Shown here: in pieces, positions 8,921-17,746 of the stretch | Layout: each line of letters starts with the position of its first letter | How positions within the stretch are numbered: the first letter of the stretch is position 1 | Origin: Ardenticatenaceae bacterium | Lineage (GTDB): Bacteria > Chloroflexota > Anaerolineae > Promineifilales > Promineifilaceae | Assembly (NCBI GenBank): GCA_020634235.1 | Contig: JACKCB010000001.1 | Location: forward strand, 1,054,001 to 1,118,000 | DNA length: 64,000 bases | Reading direction: 5' to 3' | Position numbers and translations under genes: made by a program | The notes under the pieces: model-generated | What the model was told of the DNA's origin: nothing | The model's input: the letters and a program-made list of their open reading frames with translations, nothing else | The model's database searches: none

Positions 8921-9454
8921 TCAGCCGCTGCCGGTGAGCGCGCCATGGTCGCTTGTTTCCAGACGGCTGACCAGGCTGTCTAGCCAGGTCAGTTCGGCTT
9001 GCAGGTGCATGATCTGGTGCTCGATGATGAGTTGTAGGGAACCTTTGTGGCGGGGCGCTTGTTGGGCCTGGCTGAGGGCGGCGGCCAGTTGGGTCCGGCG
9101 CTGCTGCAGGTGGTAAATGGCTTCCCCGGCCGGGAGATCATCCAGAAACGTTAGCCCCACGTTGCCCGCAAAGCGGGCCGGCTGGTAGCCAGATAGGTTT
9201 TCGCGCAGCAACTGCTGGTACATAGCTTCCCCGGCCGGGGTCAGATGATACACGCGCCGCACCGGCCGGTTGCCCTCACGCTCCTCCGTCTGATCCACCA
9301 GCCCTGCCTGGGCCAGCTTGTCCAGCAGGTAATAGGCCGTCGACTTCTTCAAGTCAACACAAGTCTGCATGAAACTCTCAATGAAGTCATGCAGTTGGTA
9401 GCCGTGCATTCCCTCCTGGCGCAACAGCCCCAGCAAAAGCAGTTCCCGTTCCAT
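8921..9454 (-). CDS. PadR-family transcriptional regulator
   Basis: A 177-residue repressor. The winged-helix half contains MERELLLLGLLRQEGMHGYQLHDFIE and the wing RPVRRVYHLTPAGEA; the rest is a helical dimerisation region (Vir_act_alpha_C type). The ATG at 9454 is used because it begins the conserved domain. The upstream region has a strong promoter and, just after the predicted transcription start, the palindrome TAGTCA-N4-TGACTA, a likely autoregulatory operator. Downstream genes are a small membrane protein and an MFS exporter, the usual PadR targets. Confidence 0.9.
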   Translation of the reverse strand: MERELLLLGLLRQEGMHGYQLHDFIESFMQTCVDLKKSTAYYLLDKLAQAGLVDQTEEREGNRPVRRVYHLTPAGEAMYQQLLRENLSGYQPARFAGNVGLTFLDDLPAGEAIYHLQQRRTQLAAALSQAQQAPRHKGSLQLIIEHQIMHLQAELTWLDSLVSRLETSDHGALTGSG

Positions 9455-9480
9455 TACCCGTCTGCTCCAACAAATCTGAA

Positions 9481-9496
9481 TAGTCAAAACTGACTA
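9481..9496. promoter_or_regulatory. Candidate PadR operator
   Basis: Perfect 6-bp inverted repeat TAGTCA-AAAC-TGACTA, placed directly downstream of the predicted transcription start of the padR-type gene. Binding there would block the promoter (inference). Confidence 0.6.
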
Positions 9497-9505
9497 CAAG
9501 GACAG

Positions 9506-9533
9506 ATTATATGTGTTGGCGGTACAATGTCAA
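9506..9533 (-). promoter_or_regulatory. Promoter of the padR-MFS operon
   Basis: On the minus strand TTGACA (9533-9528) and TATAAT (9511-9506) are separated by 16 bp, both perfect consensus. Transcription would start near 9499, giving a ~45-nt leader containing the palindrome at 9481-9496. Confidence 0.8.
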
Positions 9534-9601
9534 GGAGATGGCACAGCGGCCAATGCCGCCGCAGGTGCCTGGCGCCCGGTTCCCCAAAGAGCCGTTCGCC
9601 C

Positions 9602-10693
9602 TTATGCCGCGTCTCCCTCGCGGCGCTTCAAGAGCCAGATCAAGAACAGGGCCAGCGCCGCCAGCAGGGCCACGCGGGCCGCCTTCTTTTGCCGTTCGTC
9701 CAGGGGTAGACTCACCCCGGCCGGGGTTGTGGCGGCAATCCACTCAAACGTCTCCAGCATGTCATTGTGCAAGGCCCGCGTCTCCCAGCCCAGTTCCGTG
9801 CGCGCCTTGTCGGCACTGGCCATGTAGGTTGCGCCCAGGCTGGTAGTCAGCTCACGGCTAAAGAGCGAGGGCAGCGGCAAGGCAGATTGCAGCAGCCCGG
9901 CCGCCGGGGCCATCGGCCGCAGCGCCCTGGCAGGCACATGCCACCCGGCCGGGCGCTTACCCGTGATGTAAGACCAAAAGGCCACCATCTCACCCAGGGA
10001 CACAGCCGGGCCGGCCAGGATATAGCTCTCGCCAATCCGCCCCTTCTCCGCCGCCAGGATGTGCCCTTCGGCCACGTCCTCCACGTGCGCCCAGGTAATG
10101 ACCGATTCGGGACCGGGCACCATAGGCACGCCGCGATAGTAGAGGCGCATCAGTTCCGCGATCCAACTGGGATCGCCGGGGCCAAAAACGCCACCGGGCA
10201 TGACAATGATGATAGGCGCGCCCTTCTCAATGAGCGGGATGGCCACTTTGTAGTGGGCCAGCCATTTGGTGCGGTCGTACTCCGTGAGGAAGGGGCCATT
10301 GCTGTGGTAGGTCTCGTCCACCATCTCCCCCTTAGTGTCGCCAAAAACAGCCACGGTACTGGTGTAGATAATCTTGGGCACCCCCAGCTCATAGGCCAGG
10401 CGCAGCACTTTGCGCGTGCCGCCAACGTTGATCATCTCCGCTTTCATCCAGTCATCGTCGCCATACTTGTACCAGCCAGCAATGTGGAAGACGACGTCGC
10501 TACCGGTCATGCCCTCGCGCATAGACTCCATGTCGGTTATGTCGCCAATGACCGGGTTGGCGCCCAGGGCGCGCATGGCCTCAGCGCCCGCTTCGGCGCG
10601 GGCAAGCGCATAAACCTCGTACCCGCGCTGCAGCAGTTTGCGAACTACATGTTGGCCAATGAAGCCGGTGCCGCCAGTGACAAATGCTTTCAT
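9602..10693 (-). CDS. NAD-dependent epimerase/dehydratase (extended SDR) with C-terminal TM helix
   Basis: A 363-residue SDR protein. The NAD-binding GGTGFIGQHVV motif is at residues 7-17, and the active-site pattern has TSTVAVFG and YDRTKWLAHYK (Tyr-X3-Lys). The last ~25 residues are a hydrophobic helix followed by LLKRREGD, so it is tail-anchored to the membrane. It resembles the hopanoid-associated sugar epimerase (HpnA)-like and dihydroflavonol reductase-like group. The substrate is not evident. It is monocistronic, with a TATAAT-like box on the minus strand at 10813-10808. Confidence 0.8.
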   Translation of the reverse strand: MKAFVTGGTGFIGQHVVRKLLQRGYEVYALARAEAGAEAMRALGANPVIGDITDMESMREGMTGSDVVFHIAGWYKYGDDDWMKAEMINVGGTRKVLRLAYELGVPKIIYTSTVAVFGDTKGEMVDETYHSNGPFLTEYDRTKWLAHYKVAIPLIEKGAPIIIVMPGGVFGPGDPSWIAELMRLYYRGVPMVPGPESVITWAHVEDVAEGHILAAEKGRIGESYILAGPAVSLGEMVAFWSYITGKRPAGWHVPARALRPMAPAAGLLQSALPLPSLFSRELTTSLGATYMASADKARTELGWETRALHNDMLETFEWIAATTPAGVSLPLDERQKKAARVALLAALALFLIWLLKRREGDAA

Positions 10694-10977
10694 GAGAACA
10701 CCCCTAACTCTTGTGCTGTTGGTCTTGGGTCATACCCCAGTGGGATTTGGCAGCCGCCCGGCATATGCTGTGCCGCGGCGAGCTGGCTTTTGCTAATTAC
10801 GCACTGCATTATACTCAAGTTTGGCTCAGGGCGCACTTGCCCAAACAGAAAACATCCGCGCCCCCACAAACCGAACCCCTCCAATTTGGCCGCCTGACGA
10901 CAGGCACAGTTGTCCCTATTGCCGGAGGCGGTGGGATGGCCCCGGCCGGGGCACCAATCAAAAAGCTGTGGCAGAGA
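10694..10977. other. Intergenic region between SDR and GNAT genes
   Basis: Both flanking genes run leftward. It holds one long CCGGCCGG palindrome near 10940 and a TATAAT on the minus strand (10813-10808) that may serve the SDR gene, although no good -35 box accompanies it. I see no ORF worth calling. Confidence 0.4.
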
Positions 10978-11490
10978 TCAAACGTCGCTGAATGGCGGCG
11001 GGTAAACCACCCGCCCCTGCACGCCCTGCAGCGCGCCGGGTACCAGCGCCAGGGCCATCCAGGCCGCGCCGCAGTCGCCAAAGGGACAGGCCAGCGGCCG
11101 GGCCAGCGCCGCCGAGAAGCCAAAGCGCGGGTAGTAGTTGGGGTGGCCCAGGACAATGACAATGGCGTGGCCCTGCCGCCGGCACGCTTCCAGGCCGTGG
11201 CGCACCAGGGCAGCCCCAATACCCCGGTTTTGCTGGCCAGGCAAAACGGCTACGGGGGCCAGAGCGATGGCCGGCACCCGGCCGGGGTCCGTCTCGATGC
11301 TGATCGGCGTGAAAAGGATGTGGCCCACAATCCGGCCATCTTCCTCATAGACCAGCGACAAGGCCGGGTCAAACGTCGGCAGCTTGCGCAGCGCGGCAAC
11401 CAGTTCTGGCTCAGCCGCGCGCCCCCCAAACGCCTTCTGATGCACAGCGTAGATGGCCGCATAGTCGGCCGTGGTTTCAGGACGGATCAT
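10978..11490 (-). CDS. GNAT-family N-acetyltransferase
   Basis: A 170-residue acetyltransferase that transfers acetyl from acetyl-CoA to an amine. It begins MIRPETTADYAAIYAVHQKAF, typical of the YhbS-like branch. The acetyl-CoA motif is VLPGQQNRGIGAALV (Q-x-x-G-I-G) around residues 80-95, followed by GHPNYYPRFGF, also characteristic of that branch. It is a single gene upstream of, and divergent from, the tRNA-Val. The substrate is unknown. Confidence 0.85.
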   Translation of the reverse strand: MIRPETTADYAAIYAVHQKAFGGRAAEPELVAALRKLPTFDPALSLVYEEDGRIVGHILFTPISIETDPGRVPAIALAPVAVLPGQQNRGIGAALVRHGLEACRRQGHAIVIVLGHPNYYPRFGFSAALARPLACPFGDCGAAWMALALVPGALQGVQGRVVYPPPFSDV

Positions 11491-11612
11491 GTTTACACGC
11501 TCGCCAAAGGTGAATGGGGCAGGCGCAGTGCCTGCCGGGCGGTCAGATTGGTCAGATAACTATAGCGGGAATGGTAGCCACCAGCCAGGATTTCGACCCG
11601 GCCGGGATTTGC

Positions 11613-11641
11613 TTGCCACCCGTGTCGCTCATTGCTATAAT
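11613..11641 (+). promoter_or_regulatory. Promoter of tRNA-Val
   Basis: TTGCCA (11613-11618), 17-bp spacer, perfect TATAAT (11636-11641). The start is predicted ~6 bp before the mature tRNA. Confidence 0.8.
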
Positions 11642-11653
11642 GCTAGCACGTTT

Positions 11654-11727
<74 letters not shown>

Positions 11728-11736
11728 CCTTCTCAA

Positions 11737-11766
11737 AGCCCTGGTCTATTGACCAGGGCTTTTTTT
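11737..11766 (+). terminator. Rho-independent terminator of tRNA-Val
   Basis: A 10-bp perfect stem AGCCCTGGTC / GACCAGGGCT with loop TATT, followed by a T run (11761-11766). The stop codon of the convergent membrane gene lies in the same hairpin, so it may also end that transcript. Confidence 0.9.
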
Positions 11767-12429
11767 GTCCTGTGCCCGTTCCACAGCCTGCACATGCGCC
11801 TCAGTAGCGACCAGCGAAGTGGCGAAAAGCAGCTCGCCGATGTTGGTGGCTACCGATCCCAGGGCCGCGTGCAGCACAGTGCCCGCCAGGAGCATGAACA
11901 AAGCCCCCGCCGCCATCCAGGGCCAGCCGCTGCGCCGCCAAACGGCCACCCCCAACCCGATGACCAGCAGCGTCATGGTGGTCGCGGCAATAGGTGGCCC
12001 GGCAAAACGGTTTTCATTTACATAACGCAGAGCGTCCCCTTCGTATTCAACTACCAGGGACATGCCGGCCAGATCGGTGAAGATCATGGCCACCGTCAGC
12101 AAGAGAATCAGCAGCCAACTGCCCCACCGAACCCACCCCCGGCCGGGCCAGGCGATCCCGCTGCGATGGGCCAGCGCCAGGGCAGTATAGATCCACAGGG
12201 CGGGCAGAAAAACATGCCCCAGGTAACGGCCAACAGACAGGGTTTGCAGCAGTTGCCCTTGCCCAATCGTCGAACCCAGGCCGGCAATGAGGTTATCGTA
12301 GATAAGCGCCGCCGTGGGCAGAACCATCAGCAGTGCGCCCAGGCTAAAAGAGCGGCGCAGCAAGCTGATGGACCAGATGGTTACAGCCAGCAGGCCGGCG
12401 GCAATGATCAGATAAAAAACGGAAATCAT
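11746..12429 (-). CDS. Multi-pass membrane protein of unknown function
   Basis: A 227-residue protein, start chosen at the ATG 12429 (MISVFYLII). It has six or seven hydrophobic segments spread evenly along its length, with short loops and a C-terminal cytoplasmic tail ending ERAQDKKSPGQ. The pattern recalls the sensory 7TM region of some histidine kinases but no kinase or enzymatic domain follows. I do not recognise the family. Its stop codon lies within the tRNA-Val terminator hairpin. Confidence 0.6.
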   Translation of the reverse strand: MISVFYLIIAAGLLAVTIWSISLLRRSFSLGALLMVLPTAALIYDNLIAGLGSTIGQGQLLQTLSVGRYLGHVFLPALWIYTALALAHRSGIAWPGRGWVRWGSWLLILLLTVAMIFTDLAGMSLVVEYEGDALRYVNENRFAGPPIAATTMTLLVIGLGVAVWRRSGWPWMAAGALFMLLAGTVLHAALGSVATNIGELLFATSLVATEAHVQAVERAQDKKSPGQ

Positions 12430-12731
12430 GGTTGCCTCATCGGTAAGCATTGTTCAGGTTCCAACAGCGTTGGCACACAATGGGAATTAATCATCATCCA
12501 TCGCCACCACCAAGTTTACCTCCGCATAGATGCCACGAAAAGGATAGCTGGCTGCCAGCGGCCACTATGATGAGTTCCTGTCTGCATCTCAGGCCACAGC
12601 GCCCCACAAATTTCCCCGCTGGTGCGTCTACTTAGTAGGTGGCGTGTGCGGTACACCCGGCCGGGGCCTCCCCGTCGTCCCTGCCAGATATTCGCCGCCC
12701 ATGACCACCGCCAGACAAAAAAGGGAATACC
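12430..12731. other. Intergenic region before the DUF885 gene
   Basis: About 300 bp between divergent genes. One CCGGCCGGGG palindrome lies near 12658. No convincing promoter or ORF was recognised. Confidence 0.4.
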
Positions 12732-14603
12732 ATGAACAAGCACGTGCGCCACCTCCTCCTGCTCCTGCTGCTCACCCTCCTCCTCACCGCCTGCCAGACC
12801 ACAGCCAATAACCAACAACCAACAACCAACAGCCCGCAAGCAACAACCAGCAGCCTGCCGCCCCCGGCCGGCGATCAGCCCACCGCCCCCAGCAACCAAC
12901 CGCCGGCGGCCAGCCCACAGCTCCCCTTCGACCAGTTCCTCAACGACTCCTACCTGAAGCTGCTGCGGCGCGACCCCGAACTCATCACCGAGCTTGGCCT
13001 GGACGCCGCCCTGGGCATGCCCGGCGACCAACTCACCCCCATCTCCGACAGCTACCTGCGCGAAACCCAGGCCCAGGAAACCGCCACCCTGGCCCAACTG
13101 CGCGCCTATGACCGTGCCAGCCTCACGCCCGATCAGCAGCTCTCCTACGATGTCTACGAATGGTACCTGGATGACCTGGTACGGGGCCACGAATTCACCT
13201 ACTACGACTACCCCGTCACCTTCTTCCTCACCAGCGTCCACCTGGACCTGCAGCAGTTCTTCACCGACCTGCATCCCATCAGCAGCCAGCAGGATGCCGA
13301 AAACTACCTCAAGCGCCTGGGTCAGGTGCAGACCAAGTTTGACGACCTGCTGGCCGGGCTGCAGACGCGCGAGGCGATGGGCGTCATCCCGCCTAAATTT
13401 GCCATCCAGTGGGCACTGCCCGACATTCGCGCCATCGCCCAGAGCAGCCCGCGCAGCACCCCCTTCTACACCGCCCTGGAACAAAAACTGCGGGTACTTA
13501 GCAGTATCGACCCGGCCGGGCAAGACACCCTCCTCGCTGCCGCCGAACAGACCATAGCCAGCGGCGTCATCCCCGCCTACCAGGCCCTCCTCGACTACAT
13601 GACCCACCTGGAAAGCGTCGCCACCGACGACGACGGCGTCTGGAAGCTGCCCAACGGCGACGCCTACTACGCCTACACCCTCCGCCACCACACCACCACC
13701 GACCTCACCGCCGACCAGATTCACCAGCTAGGCCTGGACGAACTGGAACGCATTCACGCCGAAATGCGCCAGATCTTCGACCAGTTAGGCTACCCCCAAG
13801 ACGAAACCCTACCCCAGCTCATCAACCGCGTAGCCACCGACAGCGGCTTCCTCAGCGGCAACGACATCATGGTCGCCTATGAGGCACTCATTGCCGATGC
13901 CGAGGCGCGGGTCGGCCCAGCCTTTGACCTGCGCCCCACGGCTGAGGTCATTGTCATCCCCGATCCTTACGGCGGCTACTACATCGAACCAGCCATGGAT
14001 GGCTCCCGGCCGGGGGCCTTCTACGCCACCGCCAGCGGCACCGAAGCCCGCTTCGGCATGCCCACCCTCGCCTACCACGAAGCCGTACCCGGCCACCACT
14101 TCCAACTGGCCATCATCCAGGAGCTAACCAACCTGCCCGCCGTGCGCCAGGGCGTCCGCTTCACCGCCAACACCGAAGGCTGGGCCCTCTACGCCGAGCG
14201 CCTGGCCGCCGAACTCGGCTTCTACGACGGCGACCCCTACGGCGACCTGGGCCGCTTGCAAGCCGAAGCCTTTCGCGCCGCCCGCCTGGTCGTCGATACC
14301 GGCCTCCACGCCCAGGGCTGGACCTTCCAGCAAGCAGCCGACTTTATGGAAGCCAACACCGGCCAGCCACGCCGCATGGTCGAAGGACAGATCGCCCGCT
14401 ACATCGTCTGGCCCGGCCAGGCCACCGCCTACAAAATCGGCATGAACGCCATCCTGGCCAACCGCCAGGCCGCCATGGACCGCCTGGGCGACCAGTTCGA
14501 CCTCAAGGAGTTCCACAACATCATCCTCAAGAGCGGCAGTCTCCCCCTGCCCATCATGGACCGCGTCGTTCAGGATGCCATCACCGCCCAGCTCAGCCAC
14601 TAA
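12732..14603 (+). CDS. DUF885 family lipoprotein, putative metallopeptidase
   Basis: A 623-residue secreted lipoprotein. The signal peptide ends LLTAC (lipobox, Cys ~21), then comes a Thr/Asn/Gln/Pro-rich tether to residue ~60. The body is DUF885, with the zinc-peptidase-like segment AYHEAVPGHHFQL about residue 450 and a conserved EGWALYAERLAAELG helix ~30 residues later, supplying His/Glu ligands. DUF885 proteins are believed to be M32/M2-like peptidases acting on peptides outside the cytoplasm. It is followed 70 bp later by the AHSA1-PDZ-DinB gene, possibly on one transcript. Confidence 0.85.
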   Translation: MNKHVRHLLLLLLLTLLLTACQTTANNQQPTTNSPQATTSSLPPPAGDQPTAPSNQPPAASPQLPFDQFLNDSYLKLLRRDPELITELGLDAALGMPGDQLTPISDSYLRETQAQETATLAQLRAYDRASLTPDQQLSYDVYEWYLDDLVRGHEFTYYDYPVTFFLTSVHLDLQQFFTDLHPISSQQDAENYLKRLGQVQTKFDDLLAGLQTREAMGVIPPKFAIQWALPDIRAIAQSSPRSTPFYTALEQKLRVLSSIDPAGQDTLLAAAEQTIASGVIPAYQALLDYMTHLESVATDDDGVWKLPNGDAYYAYTLRHHTTTDLTADQIHQLGLDELERIHAEMRQIFDQLGYPQDETLPQLINRVATDSGFLSGNDIMVAYEALIADAEARVGPAFDLRPTAEVIVIPDPYGGYYIEPAMDGSRPGAFYATASGTEARFGMPTLAYHEAVPGHHFQLAIIQELTNLPAVRQGVRFTANTEGWALYAERLAAELGFYDGDPYGDLGRLQAEAFRAARLVVDTGLHAQGWTFQQAADFMEANTGQPRRMVEGQIARYIVWPGQATAYKIGMNAILANRQAAMDRLGDQFDLKEFHNIILKSGSLPLPIMDRVVQDAITAQLSH

Positions 14604-14673
14604 GACGATGTTTGCGCCTGTTCGCACCAATCCCTGTCAAGTCCACCTACCAATTCTTCCCTAGGAGTGTCCC

Positions 14674-15876
14674 ATGAGTCAAGATTTCACCCACAGCCAG
14701 ACCTTTGCCGCCCCGCCCGCCCAGCTCTATCGCGCCTTCACCAACAGCACCTTCTTGCGCGAATGGCTGTCCGACGTGGCCACCACCGCCCCCCGGCCGG
14801 GGGGTTACCTCTTCCTCGCCTGGAACGATGGCTACTACGCCAGCGGCCAATTCACCAGCCTGGCCGAAAACGAGCAAGTCGCTTTTAGCTGGCAGGGCAG
14901 CAACATGCCCGCCCCCACCCAGGTCAACGTCCGCCTGAACCCGGCCGGGGAAGGCACCCTCCTCCACCTCACCCACAGCGCCCTCGGCGAGGGCGACGCC
15001 TGGGCCGGCATCGCCGCCCAGGTACAAAAGGGCTGGCAGCAAAGCCTGGAAAACCTGGCCTCCGTCCTCACCACCGGCGAAGACCTGCGCTTCACCCGCC
15101 GCCCCATGCTGGGCATCATCATCGGCGAATTCAACCCCGAAACCGCCGCCCGGCTGGGCGTGCCGGTCAGCGAGGGCACTCGCCTGGACAGCGTCGTCGA
15201 GGGCATGGGCGCCGCCGCCGCCGGCCTGCAAAGCGACGATGTGATCGTGGCCGTCGACGGGCTGCCCACCACAGATTTCCCCTCCCTCACCAACGCCCTG
15301 CAGGCCCACCGCGCCGGCGACACGGTCGAAGTCGCCTTCTATCGCGGCCCAGACAGGCTGACCACCGCCATGACCCTCTCCGGCCGCCCCCTGCCGGCCA
15401 TTCCCGCCACCGCCGGCGAACTGGCCTCCATAGCCCACCACCGCTACGACGCCGAAGAAGCGGACCTGGCCACCCTGTTGGCCGATGTCAGCGAAACGGA
15501 AGCCAGCACCCGGCCGGGGCCTGGCCAATGGCATATCAAAGACGTGCTGGCCCACCTCATCCACAGCGAGCGCGGCTGGCACACCTGGATGGACGGCCTG
15601 ATCGGCGGGCAAGAGCCGTGGTACGACGACTTCGGCGGCAACAACGACGCCCGCATCACCGCCACCGTCGCCGCCTACCCCACCCTGGCCGACCTGCTAA
15701 CCGAGCTGCAGCGCGCCCACACCGAATCCGTCGCCCTGCTGGCTAACCTCCCGGCCGGGTTCATGGACCACAAAGGCAGCTACTGGCGGCTGGCCTACGC
15801 CGTTCTCGAACCCGCCTACCACCACCAGACCCACCTGGCCCAGATGCAGGAAATCCTGGCCGCCGCCCGCCAATAA
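14674..15876 (+). CDS. Three-domain fusion: AHSA1/SRPBCC - PDZ - DinB
   Basis: A 400-residue soluble protein. Residues 1-130 are an AHSA1/START-like ligand-binding domain (FAAPPAQLYRAFTNSTFLREWL, then a GWQQSLENLASVL helix). Residues ~145-235 are a PDZ domain (PMLGIIIG, then GMGAAAAGLQSDDVIVAVDGL). Residues ~250-400 are a DinB-like four-helix domain with potential metal His residues in WHIKDVLAHLIHSERGWHTW and YHHQTHLAQM. Each domain is common alone, but I know of no standard family with this order. No signal peptide is present, which is odd for a PDZ that usually works in the envelope. The start has a good GGAG ribosome site. Confidence 0.8.
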   Translation: MSQDFTHSQTFAAPPAQLYRAFTNSTFLREWLSDVATTAPRPGGYLFLAWNDGYYASGQFTSLAENEQVAFSWQGSNMPAPTQVNVRLNPAGEGTLLHLTHSALGEGDAWAGIAAQVQKGWQQSLENLASVLTTGEDLRFTRRPMLGIIIGEFNPETAARLGVPVSEGTRLDSVVEGMGAAAAGLQSDDVIVAVDGLPTTDFPSLTNALQAHRAGDTVEVAFYRGPDRLTTAMTLSGRPLPAIPATAGELASIAHHRYDAEEADLATLLADVSETEASTRPGPGQWHIKDVLAHLIHSERGWHTWMDGLIGGQEPWYDDFGGNNDARITATVAAYPTLADLLTELQRAHTESVALLANLPAGFMDHKGSYWRLAYAVLEPAYHHQTHLAQMQEILAAARQ

Positions 15877-15889
15877 AAAGCACAACGAG

Positions 15890-15931
15890 GGCTGAGCCTG
15901 TCGAAGCCCGTTGGCCTCGACAGGCTCAGCC
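15890..15931. repeat. REP-like palindrome between convergent genes
   Basis: The 15-bp arms GGCTGAGCCTGTCGA (15890-15904) and TCGACAGGCTCAGCC (15917-15931) are perfectly complementary around a 12-nt loop. Similar TGAGCCTGTCGA palindromes occur intergenically in many bacterial genomes. Here it lies exactly between two 3' ends and probably terminates transcription both ways. Confidence 0.8.
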
Positions 15932-15958
15932 AACGCCGCGGGTTGGCCCCCGCCTCAC

Positions 15959-17710
15959 CTACACCTTACGCGCGGCCACCCGCAGGCTGACGTGCCCCCC
16001 CTGCCGCCACAGTTCCACCCTGTCGCCCGGGTTTATGCGGCCGATTACGTCACCGTCAAAGCCATAAGCGTAGGGAATACCCTCCAAAGAACAGGCGGGC
16101 GCGCTCTGCTGGTCGATGGCGGTGTTCACAATGGCCAGCGGAGCCTGGCCGCGGTAATACAACTCCAGCAGCACGTAAGGCGCTACCGTAGAGCCGGTGC
16201 CCCGGGGGAAGATGGCGATCTTGCCCGCCAGGCTCTGCCCGTGCGCCGGATGGCCCGGCTCTTCAATCACGCCCGTCTCCCGGTTCACAAAACCCAACAG
16301 GGTGATGGGCGTATCGGTCACAAACGCCTCGCCCGTTACCACAAAATCCCCCTGCGAGGGCAAGCCGTGGCCGTGGGCCGCAAAGGGGCCGGTTTGCTGC
16401 CCCCCGGCCGGGGCAGTTGGCGCCCGCTGCCCAGTCTCGCTTGCCGTGGGTTGGACAGGGCGCTCTGCCCCCGGCCGGGCATCCGCCACCACCCGCTCGC
16501 CCGTCGCCACCGCCACACAATCCGCCAGCCGCATCACCGACGTGGGAATGCCGTTCAGCCCCGACTTTATGTAATGCTCCGCCTTCATCGAATTGGTCAG
16601 CACGTGCCGCACCCAGGCCGGGTCATAGGGCACCACCTCTGGGCAGGTATTCTCCAGCAGCAGCGCCCCACTGGCCCGGATCACCTCCGCCAGCCCCAGG
16701 CGCTCCGCAATGGCCCGGTTGGCGCTGGAGGTAAAGACCCACACCGGCACGGCATCAGCCCGCTTGCCGCGCAGCAGCTCGGCCACCGCCCGCAGCTCCC
16801 CCACCGACGCCTGCGGGCAGCCAATGGCGATGAGCGACACCCCCCCGGCCGGGGCCAACACCTCATACCGCTGCTGCAAATCGGCCGCCGCAAAGCGCAG
16901 CCGGTCCTGAAACACCGGCTCCGGTATCTCCCCCTGCCCTTCAATGTACAACAGGGCGCAGCCATAGTTGGCCGCCGCGGCCGCCAGCGCCTTGCGCTGC
17001 TCATGCGTAAGATTCGCCGGCAGGCCGCGCAGCAGCGGGATCGGTCCCAACGGCATCTGCCAACCCGGCCGGCGCTGCATCCCAATCCAATCCCCCAAGA
17101 TCGAGAAATCCGTCGGATCATCCAGGTCACAGGCTACCACCACCTCCAGGTTCGGCCGGCGCGCGTCCGCCTCCAGCAGCCCATAGCGCGGCGTATACCC
17201 CGTCAGCGCCGCCGCCAGCGCCGACAACCCCGATTCCCGGTTGGTGAGCAGACCAGAATACGAATTACCATAACAGATGGCGTTCGACTCCGCCCACGCC
17301 GCCGGTCCGCTGCTCACCACCCCTTCCCACTCATACGGGATGCAAGATTGCGTCGGCTGCACGCCCAACTGCGTATACAAAGCCACAATCTCCTGGCTGT
17401 GTTCCAGGAACTCCGGCGCGGCAATGCGCATCGCCGCAAACTGGCCGGCATCACAGCCGGCCGAGTTCAAGGTCGTCGGCACAGCCACCTGGGCCAACGG
17501 GTCAGTCGCCAGCCGCGCCAGAAACTGGCGCAGCCCCAGCCCCCCCGTCAGCGGCGACACACCGGAGAGATGGGCGCTCTCAATCGGCAGCAGTTCCGCC
17601 GCCCCGGCCGCGGCGGCCATGTCCAGCACCAGCCGCATCGCCATCTGCTTGCCCGGTCCACGCTCGCCGGCCAGCATCGCCCGCTGCGTTTCATTCAGTT
17701 CAATCGTCAT
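15959..17710 (-). CDS. Aconitase X, catalytic and swivel domains fused
   Basis: A 583-residue Fe-S hydro-lyase. Residues 1-~405 match the AcnX catalytic (DUF521) domain: LSAHLSG-like N-terminus, PT-x-SCIPYEWEG with Cys123, IAIGCPQ with Cys298 and LENTCPEV with Cys356, the likely cluster ligands. A Pro/Ala-rich linker (~405-455) leads to the swivel (DUF126) domain with FPRGTGST (Ser507). Characterised AcnX enzymes are cis-3-hydroxy-L-proline dehydratases in bacteria or phosphomevalonate dehydratases in archaea. This is the last gene of an operon that begins with a UbiD-type decarboxylase, the partner enzyme of the archaeal route. The substrate remains inference. Confidence 0.85.
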   Translation of the reverse strand: MTIELNETQRAMLAGERGPGKQMAMRLVLDMAAAAGAAELLPIESAHLSGVSPLTGGLGLRQFLARLATDPLAQVAVPTTLNSAGCDAGQFAAMRIAAPEFLEHSQEIVALYTQLGVQPTQSCIPYEWEGVVSSGPAAWAESNAICYGNSYSGLLTNRESGLSALAAALTGYTPRYGLLEADARRPNLEVVVACDLDDPTDFSILGDWIGMQRRPGWQMPLGPIPLLRGLPANLTHEQRKALAAAAANYGCALLYIEGQGEIPEPVFQDRLRFAAADLQQRYEVLAPAGGVSLIAIGCPQASVGELRAVAELLRGKRADAVPVWVFTSSANRAIAERLGLAEVIRASGALLLENTCPEVVPYDPAWVRHVLTNSMKAEHYIKSGLNGIPTSVMRLADCVAVATGERVVADARPGAERPVQPTASETGQRAPTAPAGGQQTGPFAAHGHGLPSQGDFVVTGEAFVTDTPITLLGFVNRETGVIEEPGHPAHGQSLAGKIAIFPRGTGSTVAPYVLLELYYRGQAPLAIVNTAIDQQSAPACSLEGIPYAYGFDGDVIGRINPGDRVELWRQGGHVSLRVAARKV

Positions 17711-17746
17711 GTTACCCCTCTGCCAGGTCGTGCGAACTCACGTGCC

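Noticed and set aside
10808..10813. TATAAT on the minus strand as a full SDR promoter
   Set aside because: No acceptable -35 at 16-18 bp; mentioned only within the intergenic entry.
12516..13724. 402-codon minus-strand frame rich in Gly/Val
   Set aside because: Antisense to the DUF885 lipoprotein; composition is that of a complementary strand of a GC-rich gene.
15959..17710. Canonical aconitase (AcnA/AcnB)
   Set aside because: Too short, and the Cys pattern and swivel domain match aconitase X instead.
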